From positions 2,728,001 through 2,792,000 of the forward strand of contig NZ_CP149787.1 in the NCBI RefSeq assembly GCF_037914945.1: a DNA stretch of 64,000 nt. The letters are read 5' to 3'. The DNA comes from Haloterrigena sp. KLK7. GTDB taxonomy: Archaea > Halobacteriota > Halobacteria > Halobacteriales > Natrialbaceae. This document shows, piece after piece, positions 25,909-35,270 of the stretch. The notes beneath the pieces were generated by a model, which ran no database searches, was not told where the DNA came from, and saw only the letters and a list, made by a program, of their open reading frames with translations. Numbering within the stretch: the stretch's first letter is position 1; each line of letters begins with the position of its first letter. The translations under genes and the position numbers were made by a program.

Positions 25909-26448
25909 GTGACAGCCTACGACGCCGTCGTCTACGATCTCGATGGAACGCTCGCCGAGCTCGACGTCGACTGGGACGCCGTCGCCGTCGACGTCCTCGA
26001 GGTCTACGAGAACGCCGATATCGAGCCGCCGAGCCGGGAACTGTGGGACCTGCTCGACGCCGCGAGCGACGTCGGTCTCGGAGCCGACGTCGAGTCGACG
26101 ATCGCCGCCCACGAGCGCGCGGGCGCCGAGACCGCCCCGCGGCTGGCCCACGCCGACGAACTCCTCGAGCGGACGGTCCCCGTCGGCGTCTGTTCGCTGA
26201 ACTGCGAGGCGGCCTGTCGGATCGCCCTCGAGGAACACGGCCTGACAGAAGCGGTCGACGCGGTGGTCGGCCGGGACACGGTCGCGACCCGAAAGCCGGA
26301 TCCGGAACCGCTGCTCGAGGCGGTCGGCGAACTCGGCGTCGACCCCGAGCGAGCGCTGTTCGTGGGCGATTCCGACCGAGACCGAGTGACGGCCGAGCGT
26401 GCGGGCGTCGCCTTCGAGTTCGTCGGCGACGGCCCCTCGGGCGTCTGA
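25909..26448 (+). CDS. HAD-superfamily hydrolase (phosphoglycolate-phosphatase-like)
   Basis: 179-residue soluble HAD phosphatase starting at GTG. Motif I is YDLDGTLAELDVDW (nucleophile Asp), motif II Ser in VGVCSLNCEAAC, motif III Lys in TRKPDPEPLLEA and motif IV FVGDSDRDRVTAERAGV. The short helical cap (about 20-75) places it in the C1-cap phosphoglycolate phosphatase/beta-phosphoglucomutase group; the substrate is unknown. The nearest gene is the convergent small membrane protein 4 bp away. Confidence 0.85.
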   Translation: MTAYDAVVYDLDGTLAELDVDWDAVAVDVLEVYENADIEPPSRELWDLLDAASDVGLGADVESTIAAHERAGAETAPRLAHADELLERTVPVGVCSLNCEAACRIALEEHGLTEAVDAVVGRDTVATRKPDPEPLLEAVGELGVDPERALFVGDSDRDRVTAERAGVAFEFVGDGPSGV

Positions 26449-26452
26449 GGAG

Positions 26453-26686
26453 TCAGGTCTGGTTGCGCTTCGCGTACGCGAAGACGACGAGAGCCGTGCA
26501 GAACCAGATCGGCGCGCCGACGCGGACCGCGAACGCCGCGCGGGCGCCCCAGCTGGGCAGGTCGGCGTTCACCGAGAGGAAGGCGACGATCGGCGCGCCG
26601 ACGAGGATCGTGGCGACGAAGGTGACCTGCATCACCCAGCCGTAGTCGACCCCCTCGGGATCGGTCGTTTCGACGCGTTCTGGCAC
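26453..26686 (-). CDS. Small membrane protein, DUF5822-like
   Basis: 77 residues with two clear membrane helices (VMQVTFVATILVGAPIVAFL and VGAPIWFCTALVVFAYA) separated by a short loop (NADLPSWGARAAF) and ending in a positive KRNQT tail, so the C-terminus is probably inside. It resembles a conserved haloarchaeal family I recall as DUF5822; function unknown. It is convergent with the HAD gene, with 4 bp between stops. Confidence 0.7.
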   Translation of the reverse strand: MPERVETTDPEGVDYGWVMQVTFVATILVGAPIVAFLSVNADLPSWGARAAFAVRVGAPIWFCTALVVFAYAKRNQT

Positions 26687-26827
26687 GACCGACAGTGGCG
26701 GCCCGTCCCTCTTAATAACCGCGTATTGGCGCGCCGCGTCGATCGCCGGCCGTCACGCGTCGTTCCCGTCCGACTGCGAGCGCGGCCGAAACGGTGCCAT
26801 TTACTCCTCGGCGACGAACCTGTGCGT

Positions 26828-27640
26828 ATGCCTACCGTGCGGGACGTCAGGGAGAAGGCAGGCGAGGAACCGATCACGATGCTGACGGCCTACGACGCGC
26901 CGGCGGCCGAAATCGTCGACGACGCGGGCGTCGATATCGTTCTCGTCGGCGACAGCGTCGGGAACGCCGTGCTGGGGTACGAGACGACGGTTCCCGTCAC
27001 CGTCGACGGGATCGCTCACCACGTCGGCGCCGTCTCGCGGGCGACCGAGGACGCGCTGGTCGTCGCCGACATGCCGTTCCTCTCCTTCGGCGTCGACGAG
27101 GCGGACAGCCTCGAGAACGCCGGCCGGATGCTCAAGGAGGAGGGCGCGCAGGCGGTCAAACTCGAGAGCGGCCCCCACACCGTCGACCTCACCGAGAAGA
27201 TGGTCCAGCTGGGCATTCCGGTGATGGCCCACCTCGGGCTGACGCCCCAGCACGTCAACCAGTACGGCGGCTACCCTCGGCAGGGGACCGATCAGGCGGC
27301 CGCCGAGCGGATGCTCGAGCTCGCCGTCGAACACGAGGAGGCGGGCGCGTTCGCGCTGGTGCTCGAGCACGTGCCGTCGAACGTCGCGGCCGAGATCACC
27401 GACGCCCTCGATATTCCGACCATCGGGATCGGCGCCGGCCCGGACTGCGACGGTCAGGTGCTCGTGTTCGACGACGCCGTCGGTCTCAGCGAGTGGACAC
27501 CTTCCTTCTCCGAGCAGTTCGGGAACGTCCGCGCGGAGATGGAGTCGGCCGTCGACGACTACGTCGAAGCGGTCGAGTCCGGCGAGTTCCCGGCCGCGGA
27601 ACACAGCCACGAGGAGAGCGACCTCGAGGACCTCTACTGA
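26828..27640 (+). CDS. panB: 3-methyl-2-oxobutanoate hydroxymethyltransferase
   Basis: Transfers a hydroxymethyl group from methylene-tetrahydrofolate to ketoisovalerate, giving ketopantoate for pantothenate and CoA synthesis. The 270-residue protein carries the family blocks MLTAYDAPAAEIVDDAG, VLVGDSVGNAVLGYETT (metal Asp), VKLESG, VMAHLGLTPQ and IGIGAGPDCDGQVLV. Some archaea use other pantothenate routes downstream, but PanB itself is retained here. The ATG at 26828 begins the conserved sequence; the longer frame to 26399 overlaps the HAD gene and is spurious. Confidence 0.95.
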   Translation: MPTVRDVREKAGEEPITMLTAYDAPAAEIVDDAGVDIVLVGDSVGNAVLGYETTVPVTVDGIAHHVGAVSRATEDALVVADMPFLSFGVDEADSLENAGRMLKEEGAQAVKLESGPHTVDLTEKMVQLGIPVMAHLGLTPQHVNQYGGYPRQGTDQAAAERMLELAVEHEEAGAFALVLEHVPSNVAAEITDALDIPTIGIGAGPDCDGQVLVFDDAVGLSEWTPSFSEQFGNVRAEMESAVDDYVEAVESGEFPAAEHSHEESDLEDLY

Positions 27641-27693
27641 ACGATCGCGTCTCGGTTTCGGCCGAGCTCCGATTCGCTTCGTTTCGTGCGAGA

Positions 27694-27730
27694 CCGGCGG
27701 TCAGGACGTTCGCCGGCGGTCAGGACGTTC
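27694..27730. repeat. 18-bp tandem direct repeat
   Basis: CCGGCGGTCAGGACGTTC occurs at 27694-27711 and again at 27713-27730, immediately downstream of the alpha/beta hydrolase stop. Likely slippage product. Confidence 0.7.
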
Positions 27731-28523
27731 ACTCCTCCGTTTCGTCGCGCTCGAAGACGATATCCAGAAACTCGGTGAGGGCGGCGTTGAACGCCGTCGG
27801 TTGTTCGACCATCGCCAGGTGGGCCGCGTCCTCGAGCTCCGCGATCCAGGCGTCGTCGATCTCCTCGGCGAGGTACTCGTGGTACCACGGCGGCGTCAGC
27901 TGGTCGTGCTCGCCGTAGACCGCCAGCGTGGGGACGTCGATCGCTCCGAGGTCGTCCCGCACGTCGAACTCGTGGCAGGTCAGAAAGTCGCGGTGGGTGA
28001 CGGCCTGCCCGGTCTCGCGGAGCTGGTCCTGCGACTCCTCCTCCAGCTCCGGCTCGGGGTCGTGAAAGAGTCGATCCGATCCGTGGAGGAACTCGACGGC
28101 GCGCTCGAAGTCGTTGGCCAGCCAGTCGAGCAGGTCCTCGAGGACGCCGAGTCGGGCGCCGGTGCCGACGAGCACCGCCGCGTCGAGATCGGTGTCGCGT
28201 TCGATCAGGAGCTGCAGGGCGACCGCGCCGCCCAGGGAGTTGCCCACCAGGACGCGGCTGTCGGTCGCCTCGAGCACGGCCAGCACGTCGTCGACGTACG
28301 CCGAAAGCGTCGCGTAGCCGGCGCGGGCGTCGATGTCCTCGGAGTCGCCGTGGCCGCTCAGATCGAGCGTCACGATCGGGTTGCGATCGGCGAGGCGGTG
28401 CTGTGCGGACCAGACGTCGCGAGAGCCGCCGCTCCCGTGGACGAAACAGATCGGTGGCCCGTCCCCGCCGCGATCGGCGACCTCGTAGGCCGTCTCTCGG
28501 CCGTGGTGTGATACCGTTTCCAT
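27729..28523 (-). CDS. Alpha/beta-fold hydrolase
   Basis: 264-residue serine hydrolase. The oxyanion-hole block is ICFVHGSGGSRDVWSAQ, the nucleophile elbow LVGNSLGGAVALQL, the Asp is in LAVYGEHDQLTPPWYH and the His in LEDAAHLAMVEQP, so the triad is intact. A lid region lies at about 130-190. Esterase, peptidase and C-C hydrolase activities are all possible; the neighbours do not decide. The ATG at 28523 (METVSHHGRETAYE) is preferred to the frame start at 28688, which adds Arg/Ser-rich sequence. Confidence 0.85.
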   Translation of the reverse strand: METVSHHGRETAYEVADRGGDGPPICFVHGSGGSRDVWSAQHRLADRNPIVTLDLSGHGDSEDIDARAGYATLSAYVDDVLAVLEATDSRVLVGNSLGGAVALQLLIERDTDLDAAVLVGTGARLGVLEDLLDWLANDFERAVEFLHGSDRLFHDPEPELEEESQDQLRETGQAVTHRDFLTCHEFDVRDDLGAIDVPTLAVYGEHDQLTPPWYHEYLAEEIDDAWIAELEDAAHLAMVEQPTAFNAALTEFLDIVFERDETEE

Positions 28524-28734
28524 ACGTAGTCGAACGACCGGCGCAGGGATAAAGACTCGAGGCGAGACACGACGCTCCGATCGGATTCGAGTCACTGGCG
28601 ATCGAAACCGAGCGATGGCGCCACTGTCGAGTCGATCGATTCGGGACGACTCGAGGTCGATCGGCGACGCCCAATTGCTGTGAACCACGAACAGCGATCT
28701 CTAACGTTACCACCGAGCCGTCACCGGGTTAACG

Positions 28735-28751
28735 GGCGAAAGGTATATATA
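28735..28751 (+). promoter_or_regulatory. BRE/TATA promoter of the CDC48 operon
   Basis: GCGAAAGG followed by TATATATA (28744-28751) is a textbook BRE plus TATA box about 31-38 bp before the ATG at 28782. Among the strongest-looking promoters of the window. Confidence 0.7.
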
Positions 28752-28781
28752 GTTCTAGAGCTTACTTTGGGTTAGTTGAAG

Positions 28782-29030
28782 ATGACACTCGAACAATTCA
28801 CCCGCGAAGAGGGGCAGGTAGCCCGCCGGTACGAGTACGACGACGAGACGGTGCTGGCCGTCGACTTCGGTACCGAGAACGCCGACGCGACGGTCGATCT
28901 CGTCGATGAGACGGTCATCGTCGTCCTCGGCGACGAGCAGTACGACCTCGAGCTGCCGGACGGTGCAGACGACGCGCACACGTTTATCAAAAACGGGGTC
29001 CTGACTGTCGAACTGGAGGGCGATCTATGA
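28782..29030 (+). CDS. Hsp20-like small protein co-transcribed with CDC48 (DUF7127-like)
   Basis: 82-residue beta-rich acidic protein ([35 protein letters not shown]) resembling an alpha-crystallin/Hsp20-type fold without the usual arms. It precedes the CDC48 ATPase and overlaps its ATG by ATGA, implying stoichiometric or regulated co-production; a cofactor or substrate-adaptor role is plausible but unproven. The frame may also be opened by a TTG two codons earlier; the ATG is preferred. Confidence 0.8.
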   Translation: MTLEQFTREEGQVARRYEYDDETVLAVDFGTENADATVDLVDETVIVVLGDEQYDLELPDGADDAHTFIKNGVLTVELEGDL

Positions 29031-31291
29031 AACTCACCGTTAAACCACTGAAACAGAAGGACGCCGGCCGCGGACTCGCCGCGATCGATCGCGTCTCGAT
29101 GCGCGAGCTCGACCTCGAGAACGGCGACTACATCGTCATCGAGGGCGCGGGCGACAGCCAGGCCGTCGCGCGCGTCTGGCCGGGTTACCCGGAAGACGAG
29201 GGGCGGGGAATCATTCGAATCGACGGCCGCCTCCGCCAGGAGGCCGACGTCGGGATCGACGACAACGTCAGCGTCGAAGCCGCGGACGTCAACCCCGCCA
29301 AGTCGGTGACGGTCGCGCTGCCCCAGAACCTCCGCATTCGCGGAGACATCGGGCCGCTCGTCCGCGACAAGCTGTCCGGACAGGCCGTCACCGAGGGCCA
29401 GACGGTACCGTTCTCGCTCTCGTTCGGCCCGATGGCCAGCTCCGGCCAGTCGGTGCCGCTGAAGATCGCGAGCACCTCGCCGTCGGGCACGGTCGTCATC
29501 ACGGACTCGACGAACATCGAGATCTCCGAGACGCCGGCCGAGCAGGTCAGCTCCGGTAGCGGCGCGTCCGCCGAGGGCGTCCCGAACGTCACCTACGAGG
29601 ACATCGGCGGCCTGGACGACGAACTCGACCAGGTCCGCGAGATGATCGAGCTACCGATGCGGCATCCCGAACTGTTCCAGCAGTTAGGGATCGAGCCGCC
29701 GAAGGGCGTCCTGCTGCACGGCCCGCCGGGCACCGGGAAGACGCTGATGGCGAAAGCCGTCGCCAACGAGATCGACGCCCACTTCGAGACGATCTCCGGC
29801 CCGGAGATCATGTCGAAGTACTACGGCGAGAGCGAGGAGAAGCTCCGCGAGGTCTTCGAGGAGGCCGAGGAGAACGCGCCCGCGATCGTCTTCATCGACG
29901 AACTCGACTCGATCGCCGCCAAGCGCGAGGACGCCGGCGGTGACGTCGAACGCCGCGTCGTCGCCCAGCTCCTCTCGCTGATGGACGGTCTCGAGGAGCG
30001 GGGCCGCGTCACCGTCATCGCCGCGACCAACCGCGTCGACGACATCGACCCCGCGCTCCGGCGCGGCGGTCGCTTCGACCGCGAGATCGAGATCGGCGTC
30101 CCCGACAAGGACGGCCGCAAGGAGATCCTGCAGGTCCACACCCGCGGGATGCCGCTTCAGGAGGGGATCGACCTCGACCGGTACGCCGAGAACACCCACG
30201 GCTTCGTCGGAGCCGACCTCGAGAGCCTCGCCCGCGAGGGCGCGATGAACGCGCTGCGACGCATCCGTCCCGATCTCGACCTAGAGGAGGACGAGATCGA
30301 CGCCGAGGTCCTCGAGACGCTCGAGGTCACCGAGAGCGACTTCAAGGAGGCGCTCAAGGGAATCCAACCCTCCGCGATGCGCGAGGTCTTCGTCGAGGTC
30401 CCCGACGTCACCTGGAACGACGTCGGCGGCTTAGAGGACACCAAGGAGCGCCTCCGCGAGAACGTCCAGTGGCCGCTGGACTACCCCGAGGTGTTCGACG
30501 AACTGGACATGCAGGCCGCGAAGGGCGTCCTCATGTACGGCCCGCCGGGCACCGGGAAGACGCTGCTCGCCAAGGCCGTCGCCAACGAGGCCCAGTCGAA
30601 CTTCATCTCGATCAAGGGCCCCGAACTGCTGAACAAGTACGTCGGGGAGTCCGAGAAGGGCGTCCGCGAGGTCTTCGAGAAGGCGCGGTCGAACGCACCG
30701 ACCGTGATCTTCTTCGACGAGATCGACTCGATCGCGGGCCAGCGCGGTCGCCAGCAGGGCGACTCCGGCGTCGGCGAACGCGTCGTCTCCCAGCTGCTGA
30801 CCGAACTCGATGGCCTCGAGGAACTCGAGGACGTCGTCGTGATCGCCACGACCAACCGACCGGACCTGATCGACAACGCCCTGCTCCGTCCCGGACGGCT
30901 GGACCGCCACGTCCACGTGCCCGTCCCCGACGAGGACGGCCGCCGGAAGATCTTCGAGGTCCACACCCGCGACAAGCCCCTGGCCGACGCGGTCGACCTC
31001 GACTGGCTGGCCGCGGAGACGGAGGGCTACGTCGGTGCCGACATCGAAGCGGTCACGCGCGAGGCCTCGATGGCCGCCAGCCGCGAGTTCATCAACTCGG
31101 TCGATCCCGAGGAGATGGCCGACACCGTCGGCAACGTCCGCATCAGCAAGGAGCACTTCGAGCACGCCCTCGAGGAGGTCAACCCGAGCGTGACCCCCGA
31201 GACGCGCGAGCAGTACGAGGAGATCGAAGAGCAGTTCGACACCGCCGAACCGGCCCAGGAAGAGGACCAGCTCGGCCGCACCTTCCAGTAA
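29027..31291 (+). CDS. cdc48: AAA-type CDC48/VAT unfoldase
   Basis: Hexameric ATPase that unfolds proteins, feeding the proteasome or remodelling complexes. The 754 residues comprise the N-domain double-psi barrel and four-stranded cap (1-180, including [20 protein letters not shown]), D1 with Walker A GPPGTGKT (about 232) and Walker [12 protein letters not shown], and D2 with Walker A GPPGTGKT (about 504) and Walker [16 protein letters not shown]. Arg fingers and sensor Asn ([22 protein letters not shown]) are present in both. The acidic C-terminal tail ends [10 protein letters not shown]. Confidence 0.97.
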   Translation: MKLTVKPLKQKDAGRGLAAIDRVSMRELDLENGDYIVIEGAGDSQAVARVWPGYPEDEGRGIIRIDGRLRQEADVGIDDNVSVEAADVNPAKSVTVALPQNLRIRGDIGPLVRDKLSGQAVTEGQTVPFSLSFGPMASSGQSVPLKIASTSPSGTVVITDSTNIEISETPAEQVSSGSGASAEGVPNVTYEDIGGLDDELDQVREMIELPMRHPELFQQLGIEPPKGVLLHGPPGTGKTLMAKAVANEIDAHFETISGPEIMSKYYGESEEKLREVFEEAEENAPAIVFIDELDSIAAKREDAGGDVERRVVAQLLSLMDGLEERGRVTVIAATNRVDDIDPALRRGGRFDREIEIGVPDKDGRKEILQVHTRGMPLQEGIDLDRYAENTHGFVGADLESLAREGAMNALRRIRPDLDLEEDEIDAEVLETLEVTESDFKEALKGIQPSAMREVFVEVPDVTWNDVGGLEDTKERLRENVQWPLDYPEVFDELDMQAAKGVLMYGPPGTGKTLLAKAVANEAQSNFISIKGPELLNKYVGESEKGVREVFEKARSNAPTVIFFDEIDSIAGQRGRQQGDSGVGERVVSQLLTELDGLEELEDVVVIATTNRPDLIDNALLRPGRLDRHVHVPVPDEDGRRKIFEVHTRDKPLADAVDLDWLAAETEGYVGADIEAVTREASMAASREFINSVDPEEMADTVGNVRISKEHFEHALEEVNPSVTPETREQYEEIEEQFDTAEPAQEEDQLGRTFQ

Positions 31292-31321
31292 GGTCGACCT
31301 CGTAGCGGTCTTCGGTCGCGG

Positions 31322-31333
31322 TTTTTCGTTTTT
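31322..31333 (+). terminator. T-rich terminator of the CDC48 operon
   Basis: TTTTTCGTTTTT, 30 bp after the CDC48 stop, is a double T tract typical of archaeal termination. Confidence 0.5.
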
Positions 31334-31406
31334 AAGTGAACGAGACTCTCGTCCGATAGCGGAGCGTCTCGGACGGTGTGCTCGAGGGAAGCGGTACCGA
31401 AATAAC

Positions 31407-31660
31407 GCGTTCTGCTATCGTGGCAACAGGGATTTCCACATCTCTCCCCAGCCGATTCGCTCAGTCGCTTCGCTCCCTCACTCATCCGACGGAAGACGCG
31501 GAGCGTCTTCCGAGCCGTTCGCTCATTTCATCTGCTCACGGCGCTTCGCGCCGTTCGCACGGTATGCGAGACCTCCGGTTTCGCACTATTCGCGAAGACC
31601 TCGCGGGGTTTCGGACCCCGGTTCGTCAGTGACTCACCGGGATCCAGCGCGCGCCACCGC
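31407..31660 (+). repeat. Hairpin-chain repeat element, copy 3
   Basis: Begins GCGTTCTGCTATCGTGGCAA, then AGGGATTTCCACATCTC and CCCCAGCCGATTCGCTC, and ends CAGCGCGCGCCACCGC. The body holds hairpins at 31490-31512 (arms CGGAAGACGC), 31538-31554 (arms ACGGCGC), 31565-31585 (arms TGCGAGACC with one G-T), 31590-31604 and 31603-31618. The two blocks TCTGCTCACGGC and TTCGCACGGTATGCGAGACC match copy 1 while arm sequences differ in a compensating way. It fills the gene-free stretch after CDC48; 31661-31930 shows nothing else I recognise. Confidence 0.75.
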
Positions 31661-31930
31661 GCGCCGGATAATCGAGCAGGCAACGGTAACGCCTCAGCCC
31701 GCATGTAACGCAGTGCGTCTCCCCGAGATAGTCCGCGGCGAGGAGCGGTCGTTCGGTACCCGCACGTGCGAATCGGATGATGGAGATCATACCGAAACCT
31801 GCGTGAGAGTTCAGACCGCGGGGGAGTTCGAGACACTTGCACAGCTAAAAACTCAGATTAACTACTAGATAGGGCTATGACTGTTCTCGTTTGAAACAAT
31901 TATGTGGCCAAAAAGTAATTTTAATTGATA

Positions 31931-31942
31931 CATATGATTATG
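31931..31942 (+). promoter_or_regulatory. Possible TATA box of the PQQ-propeller gene
   Basis: CATATGATTATG, in a markedly AT-rich 100-bp region (31850-31970), ends 28 bp before the ATG at 31971. Confidence 0.4.
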
Positions 31943-31970
31943 ACTGGCATTCGTACTGACTCGTGTAATT

Positions 31971-33644
31971 ATGTGGAAACGTCGATCTGTACTGGCGACT
32001 GGGGCAGCGCTGTCGATCGGGACCGGACTCGCTTCAGTGGGGGCCGGAGCCGCCGAGGCCGACGTCGACGAGCTTCCGGACCCGGATCGCGATCCGGGAC
32101 CGGACGAAGACTGGCCGTCACACCGAGGCGACCCCGGTCACGCCAGATACGTCGCGGACGGCCACGAGTTCGACGGGGGAGCACTCGAGGCCGCGTGGTC
32201 CGTCGCGGGTGCGGGCGCGGGTTCCGTCGCCGTCGCCGACGGGACGGTCTACACGTCGACCGACGACGGCGTCGTCGCCCTCGATGCGACGGACGGCACC
32301 GTCCACTGGGAGAACACGGAAGTGGATGCGAGCGATCCGTCGGTCGGCGGCGAGACCGTCTTCTTCTCGGGTGACGAAATCGTGGCGCTCGACCGGTCGG
32401 ACGGAAGCATCCGCTGGGAGAGCGACTTCGATCCCGACGAGTCAATTACGAGTCAGACGGTGGCGTACGATGGCGTCTACACCGTCGTCGATGGCACGTT
32501 GTACGCCCTCGAAACCGACGACGGATCCGTTCGATGGAAAAAAGAGACGGTGACGGTCAAGTTACCGTACAGCGACGACGAGGACGAGTTCGAATTTATC
32601 ACCGGCACCGCTGCAGCGAACGGCGTGGTCTACAGCGTCACAGGTGCAGGGCCGATCGCTCTCGAACCCGAGACCGGCACCGAAATCTGGCTCCACGGGG
32701 AAAAAACTCAAGTCCGACGCGATACCGTCCACGCGACGTCAGCAGCGGTCGCTTATGACGTCCGTGGCTCCAACGAGTCGTCATTGCACGATGTTCAAAC
32801 GGGCGAGCGTATTGGCCTTGGCCACGGGACCCGCGAACTAGCGTTCGGCGAGGAAATATACGTCGGCGGCGGCAACGACCACGGGTACGGCGGCGGTTCG
32901 ATCCGCGGTGACGAATACAGTTGGAGTCTCGACGTTCTGTACACCTACGGACAAGCCGTCATCAGCGGAGAAACCGTGTTCGCGTATCTCACTCGGAGCG
33001 GGGGCCCCCCGAATCCCGAGTGGCGGGACTACGACGAGCACCTCGTCGCCTTGAACAAGTACGACGGGTCCGTGAAGTGGGCGCTCTCGAGGGACGAGGC
33101 GCCGGTCGGATCGGTCCGTGCGATCAGCGGCGAGACGATCTACGTCGACCACGACGGCGATCTCGTGGCGCTTCGCGAAGAAACCGATACGGACGATCAG
33201 CCCGACGAGAACGACGACACGGACGGCGGAAACGACGAGAACGACGACACGGACGGCGAGGACAACAGCGACACGGGAGAAGACGAGTGCCCCTGTCCGG
33301 ACGACGATCCGGCTGACGACAACGGCGGATCCGGGAGCGATGACAGCGGAACCGGGAGTGATGACAGCGGATCCGGGAAAGACGACGGTGGATCCGGTAG
33401 CGACAACGGAGCGTCTGTCGATGACGATGACGGCGATGTCGTGAACGGAACCGCCGGAAATGGGGACGCTGGAAACGAGACGAACGCTGGAAACGAGACG
33501 AACGCCGAGAACGACACTGACGCCGACAACGTGCCCGGCTTCACGACCGGTAGCGGGCTTCTCGGCGGGGCGCTCGGCCTCGAGTGGCTGCGCCGGAAGG
33601 CCAGCGTCGACGAATCGACCGGCGTGAACGAACCGTCCGAGTAA
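31971..33644 (+). CDS. Secreted PQQ-type beta-propeller protein with PGF-CTERM anchor
   Basis: 557-residue surface protein. A Tat-like signal (WKRRSVLATGAALSIGTGLA) is followed by PQQ/YVTN-like propeller blades (about 45-395) with repeats of the type VYTSTDDGVVALDATDGTVHWE and LYALETDDGSVRWKKE. Then comes an Asp/Asn/Gly/Ser-rich stalk (400-525, including DECPCPDDDP) and a C-terminal VPGFTTGSGLLGGALGLEWL tripartite signal. PGF-CTERM proteins are processed by archaeosortase A and lipid-anchored. No catalytic residues for a dehydrogenase are evident, so the propeller may be a binding scaffold. The stalk is likely glycosylated. Confidence 0.85.
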   Translation: MWKRRSVLATGAALSIGTGLASVGAGAAEADVDELPDPDRDPGPDEDWPSHRGDPGHARYVADGHEFDGGALEAAWSVAGAGAGSVAVADGTVYTSTDDGVVALDATDGTVHWENTEVDASDPSVGGETVFFSGDEIVALDRSDGSIRWESDFDPDESITSQTVAYDGVYTVVDGTLYALETDDGSVRWKKETVTVKLPYSDDEDEFEFITGTAAANGVVYSVTGAGPIALEPETGTEIWLHGEKTQVRRDTVHATSAAVAYDVRGSNESSLHDVQTGERIGLGHGTRELAFGEEIYVGGGNDHGYGGGSIRGDEYSWSLDVLYTYGQAVISGETVFAYLTRSGGPPNPEWRDYDEHLVALNKYDGSVKWALSRDEAPVGSVRAISGETIYVDHDGDLVALREETDTDDQPDENDDTDGGNDENDDTDGEDNSDTGEDECPCPDDDPADDNGGSGSDDSGTGSDDSGSGKDDGGSGSDNGASVDDDDGDVVNGTAGNGDAGNETNAGNETNAENDTDADNVPGFTTGSGLLGGALGLEWLRRKASVDESTGVNEPSE

Positions 33645-33842
33645 GGGGACCCCGGGTCGGGCAAGTCAGGACGAGATCACTGAACAACGTATCGGGATCC
33701 TCGTCTTTCCGATTACGTTTTCACCGTGTCAGACGGCCCAGATTCCCGCTACTGGGCGTTTACCGGACTTCGAGCGAAGACGAACCAATTCGGCCGCTGA
33801 CTCGAGTCGAGCCGACCGCGACGGCCTCGATCTCGCACCTAG

Positions 33843-35126
33843 TCAGTCGTCGGCAGCGGTCGTCGATTCCGTCGAGGCCGACTCGCTGCCCGGCTCCGGT
33901 CCGACCAGCAGTTTTAGCGCGATCGCGGCGCCGAGGAGCGCGATCGCCGCGAGCGTCGCGAACAGCGCCGCGATCGTGGCGTGGTCCAGCAGGAACCCGC
34001 CGAGGGCGATGCTGAGCGAGCCGAGCCCGAACATCCCGAGGTAGGTGTAGCCGTAGGAGAGCCCGCGGCCGTCCGGCGGCGTGTAGACCGCGACGGCCTC
34101 CTGATAGAACGGTTCGATCGCGAACAGCGCGAAGCCCAGGACGGTACAGTACAGCAGAACGGGCGCGAGTCCCATCGCGGACACCGGGACGAACGCGACG
34201 GCGAGTACCGCGAGACCGACGAAGACGACCACCAGCCCGCGGGCGACGGGGACGCGGCTGGTCAGTTTCCCGGCGACGTACTGGCCGGCCATCCCCGCGA
34301 CGAGCAGCGCGACGTAGAAGTAGTCGCCCAGCGAGAGCTCCTCGAGCGCGGCCGGCGGTTCGATCCCCGCCATCGCCGGGAGGCCGTTCAGGAGCTCCGG
34401 CAGGTAGGTGAGGACGCCGCGGTAGTAGAGGCCGACGACCGTGACGACGGCGAAGACCAGCAGGAAGGGACCCGCGAACAGCGATCGAGAGTTCGAGACG
34501 AACTCTGTCGGGGAGAGCGAGTCGTTCGACGCGCCGGCGGCGGTCCCGTCGTCGTCCGCGACGGCCGCCGTCGGGTCGAACCGGGCTCGGAGCCCGTACA
34601 GCGTGGCGAACGCGCCGGGAACCGCCAGTGCGACGGCGACGATCCGCCAGTCCGTGACGAGCAACAGCGTCGCGGTCGCGAACGGGCCGAGCGCGATGCC
34701 GACGTTGCCGGCGATGCCGTGCCAGGCGAACACCGTCCCGCGCTCCTCGACGCCGGTGCTGATCAGCGCGAGGCCCGCGGGGTGGTAGATGCTTGCGAGG
34801 ATCCCCCAGCAGAGCAGGCTGGCCGCGACGGCGTAGATCGACGGCGCGACCGCCAGCGTCGCGAAGGAGAGGCTCATCCCCGCGAGACAGACCAGCACGA
34901 GCCGTTTCGGGCCGTACCGGTCGGCGAGCAGTCCGGCCGGGAGCGCGCCGAGACCGAACGGCGCGTAGCCGATGGCGACGATGAGGCCGACCAGTGCCAC
35001 GGAGACGTCGAACGCCTCGAGCCAGACGACCAGGAAGATCGGAATCGCCAGTTCGAACCAGTGGACGGTCGCGTGGGCGAGCATCGCGAAGGCCGCGATC
35101 GACCGGTCGTTGTCGTTCAGCGCCAT
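33843..35126 (-). CDS. MFS transporter
   Basis: 427-residue major-facilitator carrier with about 12 hydrophobic segments. The loop 2-3 motif appears as GLLADRYGPKRLVLVCLAGM, and a central hydrophilic loop (about 188-210, TAAVADDDGTAAGASNDSLS) separates the two halves. A shorter acidic C-terminus follows the last helix. Substrate cannot be predicted; drug/sugar-efflux-like carriers look similar. It is a single-gene unit on the minus strand, convergent with the PQQ-propeller gene. Confidence 0.88.
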   Translation of the reverse strand: MALNDNDRSIAAFAMLAHATVHWFELAIPIFLVVWLEAFDVSVALVGLIVAIGYAPFGLGALPAGLLADRYGPKRLVLVCLAGMSLSFATLAVAPSIYAVAASLLCWGILASIYHPAGLALISTGVEERGTVFAWHGIAGNVGIALGPFATATLLLVTDWRIVAVALAVPGAFATLYGLRARFDPTAAVADDDGTAAGASNDSLSPTEFVSNSRSLFAGPFLLVFAVVTVVGLYYRGVLTYLPELLNGLPAMAGIEPPAALEELSLGDYFYVALLVAGMAGQYVAGKLTSRVPVARGLVVVFVGLAVLAVAFVPVSAMGLAPVLLYCTVLGFALFAIEPFYQEAVAVYTPPDGRGLSYGYTYLGMFGLGSLSIALGGFLLDHATIAALFATLAAIALLGAAIALKLLVGPEPGSESASTESTTAADD

Positions 35127-35270
35127 TGGTCAGTCGATACTGGGCGGTTCGTGCCCGTCTACTTCAGCGCTCGGAAACGGCCGGCTCACGCGTCCGAAAA
35201 ACGAAGAGAGCGTGATGGGGATGAGACCCAGTTGTGCCAGCTCAGCGTGCGCTGACGGGTGTGGTCCCGC

